Of a stretch of 64,000 nt of DNA, positions 1 to 7,481 are shown piece after piece. Under the pieces are notes generated by a model. It had not been told where the DNA came from. It made no database searches and saw only the letters and a program-made list of their open reading frames with translations. A program made the translations under genes and the position numbers. This stretch comes from Janthinobacterium sp. LM6 (GTDB lineage: Bacteria; Pseudomonadota; Gammaproteobacteria; Burkholderiales; Burkholderiaceae_D): positions 3,472,001 through 3,536,000 of the forward strand of contig NZ_CP019510.1 in assembly GCF_002002885.1 (NCBI RefSeq). The letters run 5' to 3'. How positions within the stretch are numbered: the stretch's first letter is position 1; each line of letters begins with the position of its first letter.

Positions 1-246
1 ATAGGAATCGGCACTTGGCCAATGATAATTCCTCTGACGATCCAGCTTGGGTAGCAACTTTGCAAACCTCAAATTATCGTTGGGAGTGGTTTGGCCGAAC
101 AATATTCCATCCCAATAGCAGAGGATTTCATCCGTAGGTCCCCATTCTGATTCAAACGCTTGAATTTTCAATCGTGCACTGTCTTTCGGCAACTCGATGA
201 CCAAGACATCTGGGGTGCAACTAAACGGAGAAAAAATTTCGAGCAT
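1..246 (-). CDS. Partial protein of unknown function, cut by the left edge
   Basis: An open minus-strand frame runs from ATG at 246 to the window edge with no stop, giving 82 residues (start MLEIFSPFSC, later EWGPTDEILCYWDGI). The residue mix is protein-like rather than typical of a shadow frame. The frame stays open upstream of this Met to an in-frame TGA near 310, so the true start could be a little earlier. No Shine-Dalgarno is obvious. I do not recognise the family. Because it lies beside gene fragments and IS debris, it could itself be a truncated gene. The rest of the gene lies outside the window. Confidence 0.4.
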   Translation of the reverse strand, partial: MLEIFSPFSCTPDVLVIELPKDSARLKIQAFESEWGPTDEILCYWDGILFGQTTPNDNLRFAKLLPKLDRQRNYHWPSADSY

Positions 247-495
247 AGAGGTCAAGAAAATATTTTGGTCCCGTATCGGGGCCGCTAACAATGCATGGCC
301 GCTTGTGACCGGTCACTGTCATCCTAAGGCGTTCCATCGAAAGATTAGCGCGGCAACGGGCACAGTCAACAATATCACCAGAACCGCCGTGAGCCAGAAC
401 TGCTCTGACTCGCCCTCACGCAATAGCCTGCGACAAATGTCAGCTCATGGCCGAGCGCTGCAGTAGCGCCTAAGGATAACATGTTGCCAATCTGA

Positions 496-579
496 AAAGT
501 ACGTGGAATTTCACATGCCTTGCGGGGCGGCGGCAAGAACATCCACATCATGGTCGTCAGCAACGGCGGCTTCCAGTGA
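496..579 (+). pseudogene. Short C-terminal-like gene fragment, possibly Mpl
   Basis: Between an in-frame TGA (493) and a TGA at 577 lies a 27-residue open stretch containing GGGKNIHIMVVSNGGF. The hydrophobic strand followed by SNGGF resembles the end of murein peptide ligase Mpl, which usually continues GGIH. Here it stops within two residues, next to an IS-like end beginning at 581. This suggests a gene tail cut by an insertion. The family assignment rests on memory of one motif and is weak. Confidence 0.2.
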
Positions 580-580
580 C

Positions 581-658
581 TGTCCGGCTAAGAGAAATGG
601 TGTCCGGCTTCAAATGCCATTGGGTGTCCAGCTTGGTGTAAGAATCGGTGTCCGGCTT
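581..658 (+). mobile_element. IS terminal region with four repeats of TGTCCGGCTT
   Basis: The decamer TGTCC(G/A)GCT(T/A) occurs at 581, 601, 625 and 649, spaced 20, 24 and 24 bases apart. Short repeated blocks that include the terminal inverted repeat are typical of transposase-binding sites at the ends of IS21-type and related elements. No transposase gene is attached, so this is an orphan end. The family is an inference from the repeat architecture only. Confidence 0.4.
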
Positions 659-735
659 GATGAGAATACTCATCGGTACGCCGACGACGGTGGCTATAGC
701 CTAATTCCGTCAGGGGCAAGGGGCTATTACACTCT

Positions 736-757
736 CAGTTTATTTGTGCAACAAAGC
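736..757 (+). mobile_element. Orphan IS5/IS903-like terminal sequence
   Basis: The 18-mer AGTTTATTTGTGCAACAA at 736-753 is followed by AGCC. Its reverse complement recurs exactly at 9565-9582, next to a transposase tail. Ends of the form GGCTTTGTTG are characteristic of the IS903 group of the IS5 family. No transposase coding sequence is attached here, so only the terminus survives. Confidence 0.4.
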
Positions 758-763
758 CATTAT

Positions 764-1066
764 TTACGGTCCTTTTTTTTGGTTTTGCATTCTCTTGTGA
801 TCCAAGAAGGTTATCCACAATGCAAATATTGTTGCGTAAAATAAGATTGCCCGTCCGACATTTCTTTTGTGAAATGGAACTCCGGTAAAAAAGCCGCCAG
901 CGCGATCAAGAAAATCCATTATCTGGAAGAAAAATGGTTCCTTATTCCCGTTGGGAGCTAGCGCAAGAAATCCTGAGGAAAGGTCCAGCAGGTAATAAAC
1001 GAAGGCAAATGCGATAAAACTGCCAACGAATGTTATTAAAAGGGAAATGCATTGATTCCATTTCAT
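764..1066 (-). CDS. Small membrane protein of unknown function
   Basis: A 100-residue protein starting MKWNQCISLLITFVGSF. It has two clear hydrophobic helices (about residues 6-26 and 75-93) separated by a polar loop, and a basic C-terminal tail (DHKRMQNQKKGP) suited to the cytoplasm. The longer open frame extends to 1159, but its extra N-terminus is Arg-rich and reads through a hairpin region, so the inner Met at 1066 is preferred. Base composition is lower in GC than the neighbouring core genes, fitting an accessory region. It is not part of an obvious operon. Family not recognised. Confidence 0.5.
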   Translation of the reverse strand: MKWNQCISLLITFVGSFIAFAFVYYLLDLSSGFLALAPNGNKEPFFFQIMDFLDRAGGFFTGVPFHKRNVGRAILFYATIFALWITFLDHKRMQNQKKGP

Positions 1067-1197
1067 CGTCGATTTTTTGCGCAGCACCACGGCCTTCATG
1101 CCGTGGAGGCGAAGCGGAGATCCGCTGCGGTGGCTTGCCTGTCGCTCCGTTGTTGCCACCAGTAAATACTCATATCAGTCTGCACGCTGGGTAAGTT

Positions 1198-1238
1198 TGC
1201 TATGCTGGCCGAACCGGGCCGTTCGGACCAGCATAGCA
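1198..1238. repeat. Long imperfect palindrome
   Basis: The arms 1198-1214 (TGCTATGCTGG then CCGAAC) and 1221-1238 are complementary except for one bulged or mismatched base each, around the 6-base loop CGGGCC. A stem this long with no T-tract argues against a simple terminator. It may be an IS end, a recombination scar or a structured RNA element. Confidence 0.55.
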
Positions 1239-1272
1239 GGTTGTCGGATGGAAAATCTAGCGCGCCCTACGA

Positions 1273-1304
1273 CAGACCGGATTCGACCGAAACCGGTCTG
1301 TTTT
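1273..1304 (+). terminator. Terminator-like hairpin on the + strand
   Basis: CAGACCGG (1273-1280) pairs with CCGGTCTG (1293-1300) across a 12-base loop and is followed by TTTT. It points along the + strand, although no + strand gene precedes it. It may be left over from a lost gene or from the gene fragment upstream. Confidence 0.4.
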
Positions 1305-1386
1305 GCTTTGCCAAAGCGCACGCTCAACGACCAAATTCAGTGACGCAGAATACCAGTGTGCAACGACGAGTTAGAATGAAAAACAT

Positions 1387-1608
1387 CTATTGACGTGCTC
1401 CTGGAATACATAGGATCAGCACAACGAAAAATACACAAAATCCGAAGCTACCAACAGCCATGTGGTTATGCGGTTTGCCAATTGGAGGTGGATAGCGACC
1501 TACCGTAATTATCCGCAGTAGTAGCCATCCCGGCCAATAAAATATGCCGACAATGATTACTTCGGCGACAGCTCGCAATGCAATCTCGATTAATCCATCA
1601 AGTGCCAT
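1387..1608 (-). CDS. Small membrane protein of unknown function
   Basis: A 73-residue protein starting at an ATG (MALDGLIEIALRAVAEVIIV). It has two predicted transmembrane helices: about residues 12-34, which includes an FYWPGWLLLR interface motif, and about residues 48-68. Between them lies a short Pro-rich loop (RYPPPIGKPHNH). The architecture resembles many small bacterial inner-membrane proteins with no assigned function. It sits alone in a gene-poor, lower-GC region. The gap to the next gene (1609-1778) holds nothing recognisable. Confidence 0.55.
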   Translation of the reverse strand: MALDGLIEIALRAVAEVIIVGIFYWPGWLLLRIITVGRYPPPIGKPHNHMAVGSFGFCVFFVVLILCIPGARQ

Positions 1609-1778
1609 GGCTTTGTCTCGCTAAAATTTAAGTTGACTGGCACGAATATTGAAGAGGGGAAGTTAGTATCCGATTAGTTTAACTAGTTCATGCTCGCATT
1701 GCAAATAATCAACTTTTCCCGGAAGTGGCGGGAATCAGATTATGGCTGCGGATTCAATCGATCAATGCAACACACTGT

Positions 1779-2066
1779 TCAAATCGTTGAGCCGGTGTTT
1801 GGCAGTGTAGCGTCTTCCAGCAGGCGCTGCGCCAATCCCGTCTTGCGGTGCGCGGGCAGCACGCCGCCGAGCCAGCTATACAAGGAGCCATCCTCGGCGC
1901 CATAGCCCAGCTTGCAGCCGGCGGGCTGGCCGTCCGCTTGCGCGATCAGCACCAGCGCGCCGGCGGGCAGCCGGTCCTGCAGCTGCGCCAGGCTGCGCCG
2001 CCGGTCGAACTCGGGAATGGCCTGCAGCACCTGCCAGGCTTCCGCGATGGTGCCGGGCCGCATCAC
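1779..2066 (-). pseudogene. Truncated GNAT acetyltransferase
   Basis: The first 86 or so residues read as the N-terminal half of a GNAT fold. They include GALVLIAQADGQPAGCKLGYG, then GGVLPAHRKTGLAQRLLEDA, which matches the acetyl-CoA pyrophosphate loop Q/RxxG/A region in position. After LLEDA the frame ends in nine unrelated residues, and the remaining GNAT strands are missing. The ATG overlaps the stop of the upstream thioesterase gene (2063-2066), so it was translationally coupled in an operon. The downstream DNA is AT-rich and unrelated, suggesting a deletion or insertion breakpoint near 1800. Likely non-functional. Confidence 0.65.
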
Positions 2067-2515
2067 GCTGCCGCTTGTTCCCGGGGACGGATGATCATGC
2101 AGGTGGCCGTCGCGTGCGCATACACTTTACCGGCTTCGTCGCGGATCGTGCCTTCGGAAATGACCAGGTTGCGGCCTGCATTGATGACTTTGCCTTCGGC
2201 AAAGACCGTTACGTTGAAGGGCAGGGGACGGCACATCTTGATGTTCAGGTCCGTCGTGCCGTAGCTTTCGCCGGCCGGCAAGACCGTGTGGGTGGCGCAG
2301 CCCGTGACCGTGTCGAGCACGGTGGCGGCGAAACCGCCGTGCACGCCGCCCATGGGATTTGTGTGGTTTTCATTCGCCGTGGCCGTGAAAATGACTCTGC
2401 CGTGCTCGATCGTGTGCGCATCCATGGGCATGGTCTTGGAAATGCCGGGCCGGGGGAACAGGCCTTGCGCGAAAGCTTGCATCAGTTGCAAGCCGGTCAT
2501 GTCATTGGGGTGCAT
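2063..2515 (-). CDS. PaaI-family hotdog-fold thioesterase
   Basis: A 150-residue hotdog-fold protein, the usual size for the PaaI/YigI group, which hydrolyses acyl-CoA or aryl-CoA thioesters. Residues about 50-70 contain the signature PMGGVHGGFAATVLDTVTGCA, with the HGG turn and the Asp of the catalytic helix. Strand motifs SYGTTDLNIKMCRPLP and KVYAHATATCMII complete the fold. AGGAG precedes the ATG at good spacing. It lies 43 bases downstream of a marR gene and overlaps the truncated GNAT by 4 bases, so the three form one operon probably under MarR control. Cytosolic; the natural substrate is unknown. Confidence 0.8.
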   Translation of the reverse strand: MHPNDMTGLQLMQAFAQGLFPRPGISKTMPMDAHTIEHGRVIFTATANENHTNPMGGVHGGFAATVLDTVTGCATHTVLPAGESYGTTDLNIKMCRPLPFNVTVFAEGKVINAGRNLVISEGTIRDEAGKVYAHATATCMIIRPREQAAA

Positions 2516-2558
2516 GGTAACTCCTGTGGGGTGAGGGTTGGGTTAAACGTCTTGCCGA

Positions 2559-3050
2559 TTAAACGTCTTGCTGGAAACGCAGGCGCGAAGCGTGCAGCAG
2601 GAAGCGGGCGACGACGGCCAGCTCTTCCTCGCTGAAACCCGCTTTCAGTTGTTCGTTCAGGCTGTCGAGCAGGGGCAGGGCATGGGCCAGCACCTCGCCC
2701 CCCTTGGCCGACATGTGCAGGGTGCCGGCGCGCGCGTCGAGCGCCGACTGGCCGCGCACGATCAGGCCGTTTTCTTCCATGCGCGCCACCAGGCCCGTCA
2801 CGGCCGAGTTTTTCAGCTGCAGCGCCCGCCCCAGATCCTTCAATTGGCAGCCTTCTTCGCCCTTCAGGGCAAACAGGGCGACCACTTGCGTGCCGGAAAA
2901 GCCCAGTTCGCTGGTGAAAACGGCATCGGCCGAGCGGAACAGGTTCTGGCGCGCCAGGTTGAGCAGATTGAACAGGCGCGGCGAACGCTCGCCCAGCGGG
3001 CAGGCCGCGGCATCGGGTACGTCTGGGGTGGGGGTGGTATTGGTACGCAT
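2559..3050 (-). CDS. MarR-family transcriptional regulator
   Basis: About 163 residues with the winged-helix MarR fold: SPRLFNLLNLARQNLFRSADAVF (dimerisation helix), then GCQLKDLGRALQL followed by SAVTGLVARMEE (recognition helix), then a wing (QSALDARAGTLHMSAKG). MarR proteins bind palindromes and usually repress their own operon until a small phenolic or similar ligand binds. An in-frame ATG exists at 3071, but 3050 is preferred because two CGCATGCG palindromes and a TTGATT-N19-TATACT promoter overlap the region between the two starts. The transcript would then begin almost at the start codon. It heads the operon with the thioesterase and the GNAT. Confidence 0.8.
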   Translation of the reverse strand: MRTNTTPTPDVPDAAACPLGERSPRLFNLLNLARQNLFRSADAVFTSELGFSGTQVVALFALKGEEGCQLKDLGRALQLKNSAVTGLVARMEENGLIVRGQSALDARAGTLHMSAKGGEVLAHALPLLDSLNEQLKAGFSEEELAVVARFLLHASRLRFQQDV

Positions 3051-3076
3051 GCGAAGTATACTACTACGCATGCGTA
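3044..3076. promoter_or_regulatory. Tandem palindromic operator at marR
   Basis: Two copies of the perfect palindrome CGCATGCG (3046-3053 and 3067-3074), each within TACGCATGCG(A/T), have centres 21 bases apart, that is two helical turns. A minus-strand TATACT (3060-3055) lies between them. The placement fits an autorepressing MarR operator. Confidence 0.6.
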
Positions 3077-3095
3077 ATAAATCAAGCGGATATTG

Positions 3096-4268
3096 CTAGT
3101 CGCGCTGGTGGCGGCCGATGTAGCGTGCGCGCGGGCGTATCAGGGCCGCGCTGTCTGCCTGCTCGGCGGCATGCGCGATCCAGCCGGCCGAGCGGGCCAG
3201 CGCAAACACCACCATGCCCGCGCCCTCGGGCCAGCCGAACGCCAGTTCCATGGCGGCCAGCGCCAGGTCGGCGTTCGGTTTTACTGCGAGCAACTCGCCC
3301 GCCGTGGCGCACGCTGCCAGGATGGCGCCCAGCTGCGGGTGCCCGTGCGACATCGCAGACAGGATTCCCAGCAGATACGCGGCGCGCGGGTCGCCGTGCG
3401 GATACAACGGGTGGCCGAAGCCGGCGAATTCCGGCGCGACGGTCTTGTAATAAGCGACGATGGCAGCCCCGGCATCCGGTGCTGCCAGCGCCTGCGTCAA
3501 CATGCACCTGGCCGCCGCGCTGCCGCCGCCGTGTTTATCGCCGGACAAGGCTGCCAAGCCCGCGCCCAGCGCGGCCGGCAGGCTGGCGCCCGTCGAAGCG
3601 ACGCAGCGCACGGCAAACGTCGACGCATTCAACTCATGGTCGGCCAGCAGCACGAGGGAGGCGCGCAGCAATTCAGCCTGCTGCGCATCGGCTTGCCACG
3701 TCTGGGCCAGCTGCCGGTGCAGCGGCAAGGCGGACGGCGCCGTCTGCAGCAGGGCGGCGGCCAGCAGGCGCATCGCGGCGGGGCCGGATGGCAGCGAGTG
3801 CGGCATGTCCGCTGTCGTCAGCATGGCCATGGCAAGCATGGCGCGCGCCAGCGGCGGCGCATCGGGCGCGCTGGCCAGCTTTGGCGGCTGGGCAGGCGCG
3901 TCTTGCTGAAAATAGTCACTCGCACCATCGTCCCACAGCAGGCTGGCGGTCATTTCCAGCGTCGCGTGCCGCGCCAGCGCCGCCGCATCGCAGCCGCGGT
4001 ACAGCAAGCGGCCATCGAGGATGTGGGAAATGCGCGTCTCCAGCACGGGCAAGCCCCAGTGCATGGCGGCCACGGCCGTCTGGCCGCCGCGCTTGGCGTC
4101 ATTTTTACGGGCCGCCAGGCGCAGCACGTCTTCCTGCGGATAGCGCTTGCGGCGCGATGCCCCATTGCTGACGGAAGCGAGCAAGCCCCGGCTCACATAG
4201 GAATACAGGGTGGGCAGGCTGACGCCCAGCAGGCGCGCCGCGTCGAGGGCGGACAGATCGTTGTTCAT
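3096..4268 (-). CDS. Helix-turn-helix protein with citrate-synthase-like domain
   Basis: About 390 residues. The N-terminus (LSALDAARLLGVSLPTLYSYVSRGLL, then RKRYPQEDVLRLAAR) is a MerR/excisionase-type helix-turn-helix. The rest matches the citrate synthase fold: GRLLYRGCDAAALA near residue 115, DHELNASTFAVRCVASTGA, and GFGHPLYPHGDPRAAYLL, where the conserved His of the active-site GxGHxxY region is kept. Such fused proteins are known in proteobacteria, but their reaction is not established. They may be methylcitrate or citrate synthase paralogues that also sense DNA. A longer frame reaches 4334; the Met at 4268 immediately precedes the HTH and is preferred. It is divergent from the GNAT at 4369. 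Confidence 0.75.
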   Translation of the reverse strand: MNNDLSALDAARLLGVSLPTLYSYVSRGLLASVSNGASRRKRYPQEDVLRLAARKNDAKRGGQTAVAAMHWGLPVLETRISHILDGRLLYRGCDAAALARHATLEMTASLLWDDGASDYFQQDAPAQPPKLASAPDAPPLARAMLAMAMLTTADMPHSLPSGPAAMRLLAAALLQTAPSALPLHRQLAQTWQADAQQAELLRASLVLLADHELNASTFAVRCVASTGASLPAALGAGLAALSGDKHGGGSAAARCMLTQALAAPDAGAAIVAYYKTVAPEFAGFGHPLYPHGDPRAAYLLGILSAMSHGHPQLGAILAACATAGELLAVKPNADLALAAMELAFGWPEGAGMVVFALARSAGWIAHAAEQADSAALIRPRARYIGRHQRD

Positions 4269-4368
4269 GGCGGCCATTGTAGCGGCTGTCACTTTATATT
4301 GATTGATGGAATCAAGATTGACGGGCCGGGCCACGCGTCACTAGACTCATGCCTTTCCAGGAGCCTCC

Positions 4369-4914
4369 ATGAGTACACACACCATTCGCACCCTGCGCCC
4401 GGATGATGCCGCGCCCTTGCTGGCCTTCGAGCAAGCCAACCGGGCATGGTTCGAGCGCCATATCGACCGGCGTCCGGACGCTTTTTACAGCATCGACGGC
4501 ATTCGCGCGCACGTCGCGCAATTCCTGGACGAGCATGCGCAGGGGCGCATGCACCCCTGCGTCATCGTGGACGAACATGGACAATTGATCGGGCGCGCCA
4601 ACCTCAAGGACATTGACCGGGAGCAAGGGCTGGCCGAAGTCGGCTACCGCATCGGCGAGCAGCAGGCGGGCAAGGGCCTGGCCACGGCCGCACTGCAGTA
4701 CCTCATTTCCCTGGCGCAAGACGAATGGCGGCTGGCCAGCCTGTGCGCTTACGCCATCGATGGCAATGCGGCGTCGATCCGCGTGCTGGAACGCTGCGGT
4801 TTTGCGCAGGGAATGGCCGTGCCCGATATTGCCATCGTGGAAGACAACGTCGTCGATGGCCACCGGTTTGCGCTGGATTTGCGGGCGGCTGGGGTAGACT
4901 CTGTCCTGCCATAA
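4369..4914 (+). CDS. GNAT acetyltransferase, RimJ/RimL type
   Basis: 181 residues with a complete GNAT fold: TIRTLRPDDAAPLLAFEQAN (strand 1 and helix), PCVIVDEHGQLIGRANLKDI, then GLAEVGYRIGEQQAGKGLATAALQYL, carrying the QxxGxG/A acetyl-CoA loop. NAASIRVLERCGF closes the domain in the RimJ/RimL manner. These enzymes acetylate the N-terminal amine of ribosomal proteins or small amines; the specific substrate cannot be read here. It starts about 100 bases from the divergent citrate-synthase-like gene and is followed 17 bases later by the FAD oxidoreductase, so the two probably share a transcript. Confidence 0.8.
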   Translation: MSTHTIRTLRPDDAAPLLAFEQANRAWFERHIDRRPDAFYSIDGIRAHVAQFLDEHAQGRMHPCVIVDEHGQLIGRANLKDIDREQGLAEVGYRIGEQQAGKGLATAALQYLISLAQDEWRLASLCAYAIDGNAASIRVLERCGFAQGMAVPDIAIVEDNVVDGHRFALDLRAAGVDSVLP

Positions 4915-4931
4915 AATCAAAGTTATCAGAT

Positions 4932-5984
4932 ATGAATCATGAAGCCCCAAAACGCATCGTCGTCATCGGTGCCGGCATCGTCGGCGCGTCGCTCGCCTAC
5001 CACCTGGCCAGCAAGGGGGCGAAAGTTACCGTCGTCGAGGCGGGCGGCATCGCTTCCGGCGTGACGGGCACCTCGTTTGCGTGGATTAACGCATCCTGCG
5101 CGGGGATGGATCCCATCGCGGCCCTGCGCGGCGGCGCCATCGCCGCCTGGCGCCGGCTGGAAACGCAGGTGCCAGGCTTGGCCGTGCGCTGGCATGGCGC
5201 CTTGTCGTACGGCACGCAGGATGGGCGCGTTTCTCCCTCCTGCACGGTGATTGACCGCATCCGCATCGCCCAGCTGGAACCGCAGCTGCGGCAGCCGCCG
5301 GAACAGGCGCTCCACGAACCGGAGCAGGGCGCCCTCGACGCCGTCGCCGCGACTCACGCCTTGCTGGCAGCGGCCCGGGCGCTCGGCGCGACCATCCGCA
5401 TGCAGACGCCCGTGCCGGGCTTTACCGTCCAGGACGCGCGGGTGACGGGCGTGGAAACGGCCGCTGGCGTCATCGAGGCCGATATGGTCGTGCTGGCAGC
5501 GGGCACAGGCACGGCCAAATTGGCCGCGCAGCTGGGAGTAGACTTGCCGATTCACGCCTCGCCCGCCATCTTCCTGCGCTACCAGGCGCCGCCTGGCTTG
5601 GTGCGCGGCATTATTTCCAGCCATGCAATGGAAGTGCGGCAAGACGAAGACGGCGCCATGCTGGCGGCGGAAGATTACCTGGACGACACCCTGGAAAACC
5701 AGCCGGCCGCCATGGCGCAGCGTGTGGCCAGCGTGATCCGCAATGAACTGGAAGGAGCCGACGCCATCGCGCCGGAATTCGCCTGCATCGGCCTGCGCCC
5801 CATGCCCGTCGACGGCGTGCCCGTCATCGGCTACTTGCCGCAGGTCGAAGGGGCGTACGTGTGCGCCATGCATCCGGGCGTCTTGCTGGCCGCTATCGCG
5901 GGACAGCTTGCCAGCGGGGAAATTGTCGACGGCGAGCCAGCGCCAGCCCTGGAAGCTTGCCGGCCCGCGCGTTTCCTGGCGTAA
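4932..5984 (+). CDS. FAD-dependent oxidoreductase of the DAO family
   Basis: 350 residues. The N-terminal Rossmann motif is RIVVIGAGIVGASLAYHL (GxGxxG at about 12-17), followed by an acidic strand end (VTVVEAG). DMVVLAAGTGTAKLAA is the second FAD contact. The C-terminal block FACIGLRPMPVDGVPVIGYLPQVEGAYVCAMHPGVLLAA is typical of the D-amino acid oxidase/glycine oxidase family (DAO, PF01266). It oxidises an amine, probably an amino acid or N-methyl compound, but the substrate is not evident. The ATG at 4932 is used because the open upstream extension is a shadow of the GNAT gene. Cytosolic. Confidence 0.8.
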   Translation: MNHEAPKRIVVIGAGIVGASLAYHLASKGAKVTVVEAGGIASGVTGTSFAWINASCAGMDPIAALRGGAIAAWRRLETQVPGLAVRWHGALSYGTQDGRVSPSCTVIDRIRIAQLEPQLRQPPEQALHEPEQGALDAVAATHALLAAARALGATIRMQTPVPGFTVQDARVTGVETAAGVIEADMVVLAAGTGTAKLAAQLGVDLPIHASPAIFLRYQAPPGLVRGIISSHAMEVRQDEDGAMLAAEDYLDDTLENQPAAMAQRVASVIRNELEGADAIAPEFACIGLRPMPVDGVPVIGYLPQVEGAYVCAMHPGVLLAAIAGQLASGEIVDGEPAPALEACRPARFLA

Positions 5985-6015
5985 ATGACGTAAAGACCCC
6001 GTGCCGCGCCGATTC

Positions 6016-6486
6016 CTACGGCACAGGCGCGACAAATACGGGCAGGATGAACGGCACCGGCTCCTGCTCATCGCCTTCCTCCGACGGGGCCTGCATGAAA
6101 TCCTCGTTGCGCCAGTCGCCGTTCACCACCCGCTCGGCAATCAACGCCAGATCCTGCGTTTCGCGCACCTCGCAGCGAAACGGCAGCCGCCCATGCGAGC
6201 GCGACACAAGGCTGAAGCGCAGCTGGCGGCACTGCGCATCGTGCCAGCAATAGAACAGCATCTGCTCGCCAGCGAGGGCGCTGCGGCGTGCCGCGATCAA
6301 CTCTCCGATGAATGCAACGATATCGACCGCATGAATCTGCGGCGTTTCCTCGTCCGTGGGCGAAAAGCTCCACATGTTCTCCATCGCTTCGCGGTTGATG
6401 TCGTCGGCATCAATGAACACCTCATCGTCTTGCGCCATTTCCAGCCATGCATTGACTGTCCTGCAATTCATCATGTCGTCATGCAT
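6016..6486 (-). CDS. Hypothetical acidic protein
   Basis: 156 residues from the ATG at 6486 (MHDDMMNCRTVNAWLEMAQDDEVFIDADDIN). Strongly acidic, with no signal peptide or membrane helix. A run PSEEGDEQEPVPFILPVFVAPVP forms an unusual hydrophobic Pro-rich C-terminus. The start overlaps the stop of the upstream 208-residue gene by 8 bases (ATGCATGA), indicating translational coupling. The longer open frame to 6528 is only a shadow inside the upstream gene. The family is not recognised. Pairing with another orphan protein would suit a two-component accessory unit such as an effector and immunity pair, but nothing in the sequence proves it. Confidence 0.6.
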   Translation of the reverse strand: MHDDMMNCRTVNAWLEMAQDDEVFIDADDINREAMENMWSFSPTDEETPQIHAVDIVAFIGELIAARRSALAGEQMLFYCWHDAQCRQLRFSLVSRSHGRLPFRCEVRETQDLALIAERVVNGDWRNEDFMQAPSEEGDEQEPVPFILPVFVAPVP

Positions 6487-7105
6487 CCCATGTTTTAAAA
6501 GCCGTCCATACCGAACGCCATGCGCCATGCGGAAGTTTGGCCTGCATGGAAAGTGACAGTCCGCCGTCGCCCATACGATCGCCTGGCTTCCATTGTTTAT
6601 TCTTCAGACTAAGTGCCCGTGCTCTTCCCATGTCGACAGTTTTCATGTCTTTGATGTCATAGCCGACTTCCAATACGGGATGCAGCACTTCTCCATTGGC
6701 TGTCAAATATAAAGTATCGACATGGACCTTGGGTTTGTCAAAACGTTCGTAAAGCCTTGTTGCAGCGGATTTGAAACCCTGGCCAATGGCGATGCTGATG
6801 GTCGTTGGACCATTGCAGCCCAGAAGCGCGGCAAGCGCCCAATAGTCATGATCAGCAGTGACAAGCCTGGCCAAACAGCGTTCTATCCATGCCGATTCAT
6901 CAGTTCTGAATTCTTTCCAGTATGGAGAAAATGAATTTTGCAGGTAGCCGACTTCGTGCAGCGCCCCGACCAGGTTAATCTGCTTGTCCACGCAGCCAAT
7001 ATCGTGCAACAGATGGGCTGCGGCTGCGGCGACCGCATACTCGCCTTTGGCCATGGCCTTATCTTCGAGTTTTTTCAGTTTGGTGTTAATACTCATTCTT
7101 TTCAT
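6479..7105 (-). CDS. Hypothetical protein, partner of the downstream acidic gene
   Basis: 208 residues. The N-terminus is a helical, Lys-rich segment (TKLKKLEDKAMAKGEYAVAAAAAHLLHDIG). The middle contains SPYWKEFRTDESAWIERCLARLVTADHDYWALAALLGCNGPTTI. The C-terminus is basic (KNKQWKPGDRMGDGG). No signal peptide or membrane helix is visible. A second ATG (residue 4, MSINTK) at 7096 is an alternative start. The stop codon is embedded in the start of the next gene (8-base overlap), so the two are expressed together. I do not recognise the family. Confidence 0.6.
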   Translation of the reverse strand: MKRMSINTKLKKLEDKAMAKGEYAVAAAAAHLLHDIGCVDKQINLVGALHEVGYLQNSFSPYWKEFRTDESAWIERCLARLVTADHDYWALAALLGCNGPTTISIAIGQGFKSAATRLYERFDKPKVHVDTLYLTANGEVLHPVLEVGYDIKDMKTVDMGRARALSLKNKQWKPGDRMGDGGLSLSMQAKLPHGAWRSVWTAFKTWDA

Positions 7106-7481
7106 GGTGCGGACGATACCGCGCTAGTTATGGTTACTGGTGACTACCGGAAGCGGGAACTGCAGCATGGCTCGCGTTCACGCAAATCACTGAATTTAAG
7201 AATATTTCGACGGCCCATTCATGGCCAGAATAAAATTCCGTAATGAATTTTCAATATTAACCAATCATGCCCCTTGACTGGAAAATACGGCCAGTATCAA
7301 TAAAGATGCCACCGGTTGTCATTTCATGCAGCTGTTTTCAGTCATTCAAGTTCAGCCCATTCCGGATTGTGCCATACCTCGGCATTTAACTCTGCTTCCT
7401 TGTCGTACCGGATCAGCACCCAGGAACTCGCTTCTATTGAGCATTAAAAACATCCACATTTCTACATGGACTTGCATGCAC
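7106..7481. other. Intergenic region, no gene seen
   Basis: This 376-base gap upstream of the 208-residue gene is AT-richer than its surroundings and should carry that gene's promoter, although no strong -35/-10 pair stands out. The open frames here are short and have no start signal. The region ends abruptly at the duplicated LysR tail. Confidence 0.5.

Larger units (their letters stand above)
247..763. other. Gene-poor debris: gene fragment and IS ends
   Basis: This stretch of about 500 bases carries no convincing intact gene. It holds a short gene-tail fragment (496-579), an array of IS-end-like repeats (581-658) and an IS5-type terminal sequence (736-757). Small open frames here overlap these pieces and have no start signal or protein-like composition. 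I read it as an accumulation of mobile-element scars. Confidence 0.5.
1067..1386. other. Intergenic stretch with hairpins, no supported gene
   Basis: This 320-base gap between two small minus-strand membrane-protein genes contains a small hairpin (CCACGGC/GCCGTGG at 1087-1106), a long imperfect palindrome (1198-1238) and a terminator-like structure (1273-1304). Short open frames across it are disrupted by these palindromes. I see no gene. Confidence 0.5.

Noticed and set aside
1087-1106. Small hairpin considered as an integron attC-like site
   Set aside because: No core-site GTTRRRY/RYYYAAC pair and no integrase or cassette array nearby.
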